From assembly GCA_019058425.1 (NCBI GenBank), contig JAHPYZ010000016.1, positions 7,266 through 61,764 of the forward strand: a stretch of 54,499 bases of DNA. Direction: 5' to 3'. Shown piece after piece: positions 8,708 through 17,000 of the stretch. How positions within the stretch are numbered: the first letter of the stretch is position 1; every line of letters starts with the position of its first letter. The position numbers and the translations under genes are program-made. The notes beneath the pieces were generated by a model. That model ran no database searches. It was given only the letters and a program-made list of their open reading frames with translations, and was not told the DNA's origin. Origin of the DNA: Promethearchaeota archaeon (GTDB lineage Archaea > Asgardarchaeota > Lokiarchaeia > Sigyniarchaeales > SOKP01).

Positions 8708-9190
8708 CTATAGTGCTTTCATTCGATTTTCTCGAAGTTTTTTTCTATTTATTGTAAAATCTAAAATATCGTACACTTTTAAAATAATTGAGAAAAAGTA
8801 TACTCCCAAATATATTAAGATCATCTGTTGAAGATTTAAAGAAAAATATCCCATATCTACAATTACAAAATTTATAGTAGTCGCTCCAGAGAATTTATAA
8901 CTCCATATATAGAGACTATTTACTAGAACTTGAATCAAAGCAAACACACCTCTCCTGATTGATTGTTTTGGTGATGAATAATTAAAAAATGCACAACTAC
9001 TAATAATCAATCCTAATGCAGTGACCCAAAAAATAATATTTTGATAATCTTGTTGTTCCAACTGTATAGGGAAACCTTGAACATACATGTTTCGAATCCA
9101 TGAATATGTTAATACTGGAATGACGATGGTGAAAACAACATAAATGGCGGCATAAATAAAGCCTCTTACCATGTTCCTAACAGCGCCCAT
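8708..9190 (-). CDS. Four-helix integral membrane protein
   Basis: This 160-residue protein has about four membrane-spanning stretches: VVFTIVIPVLTYSW, IIFWVTALGLIISSCAFF, GVFALIQVLVNSLYIW and MILIYLGVYFFSIIL. A short basic tail (NRKKLRENRMKAL) predicts a cytoplasmic C-terminus. No catalytic motif is visible and I do not recognise the family. The start has a GGTGGT ribosome site just upstream. It lies between two other small membrane proteins with gaps of 12 and 10 nt, so the three probably act together. Confidence 0.7.
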   Translation of the reverse strand: MGAVRNMVRGFIYAAIYVVFTIVIPVLTYSWIRNMYVQGFPIQLEQQDYQNIIFWVTALGLIISSCAFFNYSSPKQSIRRGVFALIQVLVNSLYIWSYKFSGATTINFVIVDMGYFSLNLQQMILIYLGVYFFSIILKVYDILDFTINRKKLRENRMKAL

Positions 9191-9202
9191 TCATACCACC
9201 TC

Positions 9203-9784
9203 TTATGGTAATCCTCCGACGAGTAATTCAAGTATTCCTATTGTGAGGGAATGTAATCCTATAGAATAATCTAAACTAACTGTCAAATTTGCATAAAACA
9301 ATATAGCAGGAGGACCTCTCAGCCAATTTACTTCTGTAGTAAAATTAGGAAAATTTCCCATATCAAAATCTCCAAATAGCCCTGTTATATTAAAATTTCC
9401 TGTAGAACCTTTTTTAACTATACCAAAAATTTGCGTTTTAGAAAAAATGGATACTTTTCTTGTTTGATTTATTCCTGGTGATGGATAATCAATATGACTA
9501 TAATTTATTGCGAGATCAACTTTTAATTCAAGATTTTCTAAATCGAAGTAGCCGGCGTTAGTAAAGTTAAATGGCAGTGTAAAGTTTATATTATCAATTT
9601 CAAAGGTAGCATTATTCATTTCAATATTAAACTCAGTTTTACTAGGATCTACCCCTATATTTTCTGGATTGGCAAGAATCATGACTGCTGATAATCCACC
9701 AAGAAAAGCTACGATACTTACTGAGATAGTCAGAAATAAGATGAATATTCGGAATATTAGCCTAAAAATTCTTGCCGGTCTCAT
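9203..9784 (-). CDS. Membrane-anchored extracytoplasmic beta-domain protein
   Basis: The N-terminal signal anchor is a basic start followed by a hydrophobic run to about residue 37. About 150 residues of alternating, Asn/Thr/Phe-rich sequence with several N-x-S/T sequons follow, which suggests a glycosylated beta-sandwich outside the cell. The segment FTNAGYFDLENLELKVDL recalls LEA14/LEA_2-type domains, which is a weak match by eye. A hydrophobic stretch at the very end could touch the membrane. It is the first gene of the three-gene membrane operon; upstream is a 366-bp AT-rich intergenic region shared with the divergent ATPase. Confidence 0.68.
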   Translation of the reverse strand: MRPARIFRLIFRIFILFLTISVSIVAFLGGLSAVMILANPENIGVDPSKTEFNIEMNNATFEIDNINFTLPFNFTNAGYFDLENLELKVDLAINYSHIDYPSPGINQTRKVSIFSKTQIFGIVKKGSTGNFNITGLFGDFDMGNFPNFTTEVNWLRGPPAILFYANLTVSLDYSIGLHSLTIGILELLVGGLP

Positions 9785-10150
9785 AATAATTAAAATAACT
9801 TCTTATTGTGATTTATTGTGTTCCATTTAGAAATGATTAATTAACTTGTATTAGAGTTATTATAAATATATATTTTATATTTATAATTTTTAACAATTAA
9901 ATTCCATACAATTAAGATAATTCTGTTTCAATTCCATGAAATTTTGTTAGATTTATAAATTATAAAAATTCAATTTTAATTTTTCCAAACAATTTACCTT
10001 GTAAGCTTTGAAGTTCTTTTAAACTTATTAAAAGAAATTCTATGACTAATATCTATAAGTGAATTTAAATTTGTTAATTAAATAATTAGAATATATAGGT
10101 AAACTAATTATTATTTTTTAAAAAAATCTCTAAAAAAAAATGAAAAAATT
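9785..10150. promoter_or_regulatory. Divergent intergenic region with two inverted repeats
   Basis: No gene is supported here. It separates the membrane-protein operon (minus) from the P-type ATPase (plus). A perfect 12-bp A/T-only inverted repeat lies at 9859-9870 and 9876-9887 with a 5-nt loop. A perfect 9-bp repeat (TTCTTTTAA / TTAAAAGAA) lies at 10014-10022 and 10028-10036, also with a 5-nt loop. In such AT-rich DNA some repeats are expected by chance; the second is the better operator or terminator candidate. Confidence 0.4.
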
Positions 10151-12991
10151 ATGATAGATTTAGAAAATATTAATGCACACTCGATTAACTATGAAAGTGT
10201 AGCTGAGAAATTGAATACTTCGATTGAGGTAGGTTTAACTGAAAATGTCGCTCAAAAAAGACTCGAGGAATATGGAAGAAATGAACTTATCAAAGAGAAA
10301 GGAAAGACAGCTTTACAAATCTTCATAAGTCAATTCAAAGATTTTCTTATATATCTTTTAATGTTTGCAATATTAATTTCAATCTTAATTGGGATATATG
10401 AAGCTAATCGTACTGGTGATCCATTCCCTTCAGAATATATTGATGCTATTGTTATTGCTGCAATTTTGATAGTAAATGCAGTATTAGGATTTTACCAAGA
10501 ATACCAAGCAGAGAGATCACTTGAAAGTCTTAAAAAACTAGCACCTCATTTTGCTAAAGTTCGCAGAGATGGAAGGGTCATAGAAATCGGAGTAGAAGAG
10601 GTAGTACCTGGGGATATTGTTCTCTTTGAAGAGGGGGATAAATTTCCAGCTGATATTAGACTTTACAAAGAATTTTCTCTCTATGTTGATGAGGCGATCT
10701 TGACGGGAGAATCAAAACCTGTTAAAAAACATTTAAAACCTGTTGATGAGAAGATGATTTTAGCTGATAGGACCAACCTTGGTTATATGAATACCATTAT
10801 CACTCGTGGAAATGGAGAAGGAATAGTCATCGGAACAGGAATGGTCACCGAGATAGGTAAAATAGCTGAAAGTCTACAAGAAGAGGAAATAGAGCTTAGT
10901 CCCTTTCAGAAAGAGGTAAATAGATTTGGAAAGCTCTTAGGAATCTTAATAATAGTAATCTGTTTTGGTGTTTTTGCAATAGAGCTAATAATTTTACTAA
11001 TAACCGAATTTAATTTGGAAGATCTTATTGTAGCATTTGAAATATCAATTTCATTAGCAGTATCGGCGGTTCCTGAAGGATTAATAGTTGTCATTACAGT
11101 AGTTATGTCAATTGGGATGCGGAAGATGGCAGATCGCAATGCTCTTGTGAGAAAATTGACAGCTGTTGAGACTTTAGGAAGGGTTAATGTAATTTGTTCA
11201 GATAAAACTGGAACACTAACAAAAAATGAAATGACAGTTGTAAAAGTTTTTCTTGGAGGAATAGAATATAATGTTGAAGGAGTTGGTTATGCTCTTGAGG
11301 GGAAAATTATAGGAGAAAAAGGGAAACAAATTCCATTATCAGATAATTATATGAAAAGATTTCTTGAGGTTTGTATGTTTTGCAACAATTCAAATGTGTC
11401 TCCAAGAAATGACGGTACTAACGATACTGATGTAGTTGGTGATCCTACAGAAATTTCACTAAAAGTTTTAGCTATGAAAATGGAACTAGATACCAAATCT
11501 GAAAAGATTGATGAAATACCTTTTGATTCTGACAGAAAAATGATGTCGGTTGTTTCAAAGATTGATAATCAAATGTTTGCGTTAATTAAAGGTGCTCCAG
11601 ATATACTCTTAAATAAAGCTAGTAAGGCATTTATGAATGGTCAAGAGAGACCTATAAATGAAGTAAAAGATAAAATTCTCCAAAAAAATGAAGAATTTGC
11701 TAAGAATGCCCTAAGAGTTTTAGGTATAGCTTATAAACCTATCCAAGAAGGTTATAGAGAGGAGGAAATCGAAACTGATTATACTTATCTTGGTTTAGCA
11801 GGAATTATTGATCCTGCTCGAGATGAAGTAAAAGACGCCATTGAAGAAGCTAGAATGGCCGGAATTAGAACGATTATGATAACGGGTGACCACAAGATTA
11901 CGGCTATTGCTATTGCGCATGAAATTGGATTGACTGAATCAAGCGAAGCTATAACTGGAATTGATTTAGAAGCAATGAATGATGATGAACTTCGGGAGAG
12001 AGTTAAAACTGTAGATGTTTTTGCTCGAGTTACCTCTGAACATAAATTAAGAATATTACGAAGATTGAAGGAACTAGATCTAATAGTATCAATGACCGGA
12101 GATGGAGTGAACGATGCTCCTGCAGTGAAGGGAGCTCATGTAGGTGTAGCTATGGGATTAAAAGGTACGGAAGTAACTCAAGAAGCTTCAGAAATGATAT
12201 TGATAGATGATAATTACGCCACAATTGTAAATGCTATAGAAGAAGGACGCGGAATATTCGAAACAACTAAAGGATTCTTCCGATACATGTTAAGTACTAA
12301 TTTTGATGAGATCTTTTTAATCCTTGTAGCGTATATAGTAATGAAACTATTTTCAACTGTGTTTATTGCCCTTCCAGTTGCCCCAATTCAGATTTTGTGG
12401 CTTAATATTGCCACAGATGGCATACCTGCTATGGTGCTGGGATTAACTCCTACGGATCCAGATGTCATGAAAGATAAACCAAGGGAGGGATTTACATTGC
12501 TACCTGAAATTAAGGGTCCAGTTCTTCTACTTGGGATTTATACTTCGATAACAGATGTTTCACTTTATTTATTACTCTGGGGTGTACTCATTCCAGCGTG
12601 GGCCCAAACGGGAATAGATCCGAGATTAGGAACTGATTTCCTAACAGTAGGTACAGCATCTAATATATATGCGATCTCATTATCACAAACCATATTATTT
12701 ACAAATCTAGTCGTTTGTGAATTATTATTTGTATATACATGTACTTCCAATATTAAACCCTTCTATTTATTTCCCAATAGACATTTATTTTGGGCTACAG
12801 GACTTTCCTTAGGACTACAATTGCTAATACTATATACTCCAATGGGAATAGCTTTTCATGTTGTACCATTATTTCACCCTTATTACTGGACAACTCTTTT
12901 CATTGGTGCCTTTAGTGTTTCAGTGGTTGATGAAATTAGGAAATGGCGGATTCGTAGAAGGAGAGGGATGACAATCTTCAGAAAATCTTAA
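10151..12991 (+). CDS. P2A-type Ca2+-transporting ATPase (SERCA/PMR1-like)
   Basis: Pumps a cation, most likely Ca2+, out of the cytoplasm using ATP. The 946 residues contain TGES (185-188, actuator), DKTGT with phosphorylated D351, a KGAPD nucleotide-domain motif, DPAR and TGDGVND. All SERCA-type ion ligands seem present: PEGL in M4, N and E in STNFDEI of M5, N/T/D in LNIATDG of M6, and a Glu in M8 (CELL). This supports two Ca2+ sites rather than one. About ten membrane helices are seen. The cation_ATPase_N domain is at the N-terminus. It is monocistronic, with 167 bp to the next gene. Confidence 0.93.
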   Translation: MIDLENINAHSINYESVAEKLNTSIEVGLTENVAQKRLEEYGRNELIKEKGKTALQIFISQFKDFLIYLLMFAILISILIGIYEANRTGDPFPSEYIDAIVIAAILIVNAVLGFYQEYQAERSLESLKKLAPHFAKVRRDGRVIEIGVEEVVPGDIVLFEEGDKFPADIRLYKEFSLYVDEAILTGESKPVKKHLKPVDEKMILADRTNLGYMNTIITRGNGEGIVIGTGMVTEIGKIAESLQEEEIELSPFQKEVNRFGKLLGILIIVICFGVFAIELIILLITEFNLEDLIVAFEISISLAVSAVPEGLIVVITVVMSIGMRKMADRNALVRKLTAVETLGRVNVICSDKTGTLTKNEMTVVKVFLGGIEYNVEGVGYALEGKIIGEKGKQIPLSDNYMKRFLEVCMFCNNSNVSPRNDGTNDTDVVGDPTEISLKVLAMKMELDTKSEKIDEIPFDSDRKMMSVVSKIDNQMFALIKGAPDILLNKASKAFMNGQERPINEVKDKILQKNEEFAKNALRVLGIAYKPIQEGYREEEIETDYTYLGLAGIIDPARDEVKDAIEEARMAGIRTIMITGDHKITAIAIAHEIGLTESSEAITGIDLEAMNDDELRERVKTVDVFARVTSEHKLRILRRLKELDLIVSMTGDGVNDAPAVKGAHVGVAMGLKGTEVTQEASEMILIDDNYATIVNAIEEGRGIFETTKGFFRYMLSTNFDEIFLILVAYIVMKLFSTVFIALPVAPIQILWLNIATDGIPAMVLGLTPTDPDVMKDKPREGFTLLPEIKGPVLLLGIYTSITDVSLYLLLWGVLIPAWAQTGIDPRLGTDFLTVGTASNIYAISLSQTILFTNLVVCELLFVYTCTSNIKPFYLFPNRHLFWATGLSLGLQLLILYTPMGIAFHVVPLFHPYYWTTLFIGAFSVSVVDEIRKWRIRRRRGMTIFRKS

Positions 12992-13158
12992 ACTTCTTTT
13001 ATTTTTATTCTTAATTATTATCTTATTTGTTTTACATTCTTTCTTATTTATATCTAATCTGACTCTTTAATTCTTTTTAATTAATTTTATATTTTTTTCA
13101 GAATTCTATTTAATAATTTAAACAGATTAGTTCAATATCTAGAAACGGGAATTTAGTA

Positions 13159-13857
13159 ATGAATATAACTGAAATATTAAAAACTAAGGTTGAATCTGGT
13201 CAGACTGTACTAACTGAATTTGAATCTAAAGAATTATTACAAGAAATTGGGATTTCTGTTCCAAGTCAAAAATTGACAACTTCAAAACAAGAAACCATTA
13301 CTGCGGCAGAGGAAATCGGATATCCTGTCGTATTGAAACTCATAGCAGAAGATGTAGTTCATAAATCTGATACTGGAGCGGTTAAATTAAACTTAAAAAC
13401 AAAAGAAGAAGTAGAGAACGCGTATGATGAATTAATGAAAATCCCTGCTCAAATGGAAAAAAAAATTTCTGTACAGAAAATGGCTGATGAACCAATAACA
13501 GAACTTATTATTGGTATGACCACTGACCCTCAATTTGGCCCCGCTTTAATGTTTGGTATTGGGGGGATTCTGGTAGAGCTTTTAGAGGACGTTAGCTTTA
13601 GAATAGCACCAATAACTGAATACGATGCAAATGAGATGATCCATGAAATCAAAGGATTTCCCATACTGGATGGATATCGTGGAAAACCCAAAGCAAATAT
13701 TGGAGCAATTGTAGAAACCCTAATGAAAATATCTGATCTCGTAACTGAACATGAAAATATCAACGAAATGGATTTAAATCCAGTATTTATCTACGAAAAA
13801 GGATTAGTATGCGTAGATGCTAGGATAATCTTGAAGGAAAAAGAAAATAGCAACTAA
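13159..13857 (+). CDS. ADP-forming acyl-CoA synthetase, beta (ATP-grasp) subunit
   Basis: The beta subunit of the ADP-forming acetyl/acyl-CoA synthetase transfers phosphate from the alpha-subunit phosphohistidine to ADP, giving ATP from acyl-CoA. The 232 residues form an ATP-grasp_5 domain: LTEFESKELL at the start, VVLKLIAEDVVHKSDTGAV with the conserved His-Lys-Ser-Asp, MFGIGG and EMDLNPVF near the end. The partner alpha subunit is not adjacent; a matching alpha-type gene lies on the minus strand at 40221-41696. It is flanked by non-coding DNA on both sides and so is probably a single-gene transcript. Confidence 0.9.
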   Translation: MNITEILKTKVESGQTVLTEFESKELLQEIGISVPSQKLTTSKQETITAAEEIGYPVVLKLIAEDVVHKSDTGAVKLNLKTKEEVENAYDELMKIPAQMEKKISVQKMADEPITELIIGMTTDPQFGPALMFGIGGILVELLEDVSFRIAPITEYDANEMIHEIKGFPILDGYRGKPKANIGAIVETLMKISDLVTEHENINEMDLNPVFIYEKGLVCVDARIILKEKENSN

Positions 13858-13925
13858 AAATCTCGAACTTTTTGAGTATTTTTATTCATTAATATATAAA
13901 TTTTTCATATAAAGTTCTATTTAAC

Positions 13926-13950
13926 ATCTCATAATTTCTCCATATGAGAT
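13926..13950. terminator. 8-bp inverted repeat between ACD-beta and receptor genes
   Basis: ATCTCATA and TATGAGAT form a perfect 8-bp hairpin with a 9-nt loop, 69 nt after the acyl-CoA synthetase beta stop. It is followed at once by ATATTTAAAG, a TATA-like box. It could end the upstream transcript or be an operator for the receptor gene, whose ATG lies 139 nt downstream. Confidence 0.35.
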
Positions 13951-14088
13951 ATATTTAAAGGAATTAATCGCGATATTACTTATAATATTTTTGTGATAAT
14001 TTACAAATTTACCTACAAAATTATTAATATTGATTGCTAATAGAATTATAAAAATATCAAAATTAATAGAAAAAAATGATTTAAACTT

Positions 14089-17000
14089 ATGATTAACTTT
14101 AACATTAAAAAAAATAAACGGATTCTAATTCTTTTCTCAATTATAATTACAATAAGTTTCTTGAATGTCGGCTATTTTATAGGGATCTTTAATAATTCTT
14201 CAAATAATTCAAATTTACCGAACGAATTTGATTTTTTCAATGAGTTAAAGACTTCCGATTATTCTTCTAGTTCAGGTGGTATTGGTGAAAATATGAATAT
14301 CTCATTACATCAGTCATATTTAAATATCTCTTTTAATACAGCATTAAGTCCTTCAGATCCAAAGAATAATAGCTTTACTTTACCTTGTCCAACTGACGTT
14401 ACTTTTAATACAAGCTATACAGAAATAATGATTAAAGATATTTTTGCTCCAAATAGAACTTTAGATTTAGAAAAGGATATTGATGATACTCCTACAGCTT
14501 ATGGTACTCCAACATATGCCTATTCATTTCCAGTTCCAAGTAAATCTACTATGAAAGAATTTGAAATTTGCTTATCAGGAAATTCAGGAAGTGCGAATGC
14601 TGGTGTTGGGTTTCAAATTTGGAATGCTACGTGGACAGGAGGTCTTATCGAACCAGGGACTAATACTGGACTTCTATCTCATACTGAAACTGTTCTGACA
14701 ACAGATAATAAAGTATGGCACAAAATCAGTGTTAATGCTATTCTTGATCCTACAAATACTGATAATAGTACATTTTTCATTGTAATGTGGAATACAAATT
14801 TACCAACTTCATATCCTGAGTTTAATGCTAAAACTGATGGAGATGGACCAGTTAAATCTCTTGTCTATTATACACCTATTGGACCCTGGGTATCACGATC
14901 ATATGAAGTTTGTTCAAATGTAACATTGGAATTACTAGATAATACACCTAAGCCAACAGAATTGAATATTAAGATAAATGATACAAATGTTAATGATATT
15001 GACAGTTCTAATTCAGGTAAGTGGATCTCAAATGAGATCTTTTCAAATCCCTCTGGTCAATTAAAGTTTAATATTACAGCAGACTGGTGGGATGTTACTT
15101 GTAATGTTTCTCAAGTTCTTATTAATTATACAAAAACAGATTTAGGCGCTAATTCTAAATTTAATATTGCAGGAAGTGGACAAACTGTAGAATGGAATGT
15201 CACTCGAAATGGAGGATTAAATTATTTTGATACAGATTTTAATAATTATAGAATCAATTTTACAATCCCCGCTACTTGGCATGATAGCAGTATAAAAGTA
15301 TTTAATAGCACGGATGAATGGACTATTAAAAAAAGGTTATTAGGTAATGGTTATAGAGATGTTGAGGTGTTAAACGCTAGAAATGGAACATTTTGGTTTT
15401 TAAATGCAACCTCAACAAATTTATTATCAATTATTGACACCTATTTAGGTATTACTCCAACAACGCTATACAACTTTTCTCAAATTGCTCATTTTAATGC
15501 AACATTCTCAAAAGATATAATTGATAATGATGGAATAATTAACCTTAGTGTTTATTCTCCAGTTCTTATTAACAATGACTTAAATTATTCAATAGAAACA
15601 GGATCTTTTACGGGTGGGTCCGAAATATCTATTATAGATTGGGATATTTCTGATAATGTAACTCAATACGGAGATTTTAGAGTTCAAGTATTCTGGTATA
15701 ACAATACTGCAGCAGGATTTTTAGAAAAAACCATTAAAATATTTGGTGAAACAGATGTATCACTTACATTACCATCCTCTCCATATGATTCTAGCAGGAT
15801 TTTTGATATAGAAGTATATTTTGATGATGCTGGTCTTACTCAGGGAATTGAAGGTGCAACTATAACATATCAAATAGAAAGTGGTCCGATTAGAACGGTA
15901 TTGGATGGTAGTATTTCAGAAGAGGGAAATGGATATTATAATATTACAATTGATTGTAATCATACTGATTTCAATGGATACGGGCCGAAATCAATTGAAA
16001 TAAATGCAAGTAAGATATATTATAATAATCAAAGTGTAGAAATTGACATTACTATTTACGGAGAAACTGCTTTAGTTCCCTTAATTCCCAGATATTCTTT
16101 TAACTCCACTGAAAGCTTTGATATTGCTTTGTTTTATAATGATACTATTAAAGACCTCGGTATTGACGGAGCTACAATAGAAGTAATTATTAACCAAACT
16201 CTATATAGTCCTGTAATAAATCCTTTGGGGGGTGGAGATTATAATATTACTATTAATTGTGATCATGATATCTTTGATAATCTGGATTATGGGGATTGTA
16301 ATATAACCATTAACATTGACAAATCTTATTATTATAATCATTCAGTAACTTATATAATTCATATTACAGGAGAAACTAGTTTAAGTGCAACTAAATTTCC
16401 CGATCCTAGTATTGGATATTATAACTCTGATGAAACGTTTAATATCACAGTATATTTTGAAGATAATGGTCGGACTGAGGGGATTTCAGGTGGAGACGCG
16501 AGGATATTTGTTAAAAGAACAGATGAAACCATATATGAAGAATATTTAATATCAGAAGTAGAGTATGGAGTTGGAAATTATAATTTCACAATCTATTGTA
16601 GCGATAACATTTTTTATCCATATGGGAAATATGATATTAAGATCAATATAACTAAAACAAATTATTACGCCGCGCAAGATATAATTCTGGGAGTAGTTAT
16701 TGGAAACACTACTCTAACCATTTTAGATCCAACTGGAACAGTTTCTTATGTAGAGGATGAAACCTTTGATATAAGTGTATTTTATGAGGATCATACTAGA
16801 CCAGGTGGAATCATTAATGCCAATATTACTTATAGTATTGAAGGTAATAGTTATCGGTCGGATAACATTTTACCTGATGGACCTGGTATTTATAATATCA
16901 CTATAAATGCCAATGATGCTGAATTTGGATCTAATTATAAATATGTCGATATACTTATTCGCGCAAACAAATCAAATTATATTAACTTAACACGGACTTT

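Noticed and set aside
9859..9887. 12-bp A/T-only inverted repeat as a regulatory element
   Set aside because: It is listed as seen, but sequence made only of A and T in such AT-rich DNA is weak evidence, so it is not raised as a finding.
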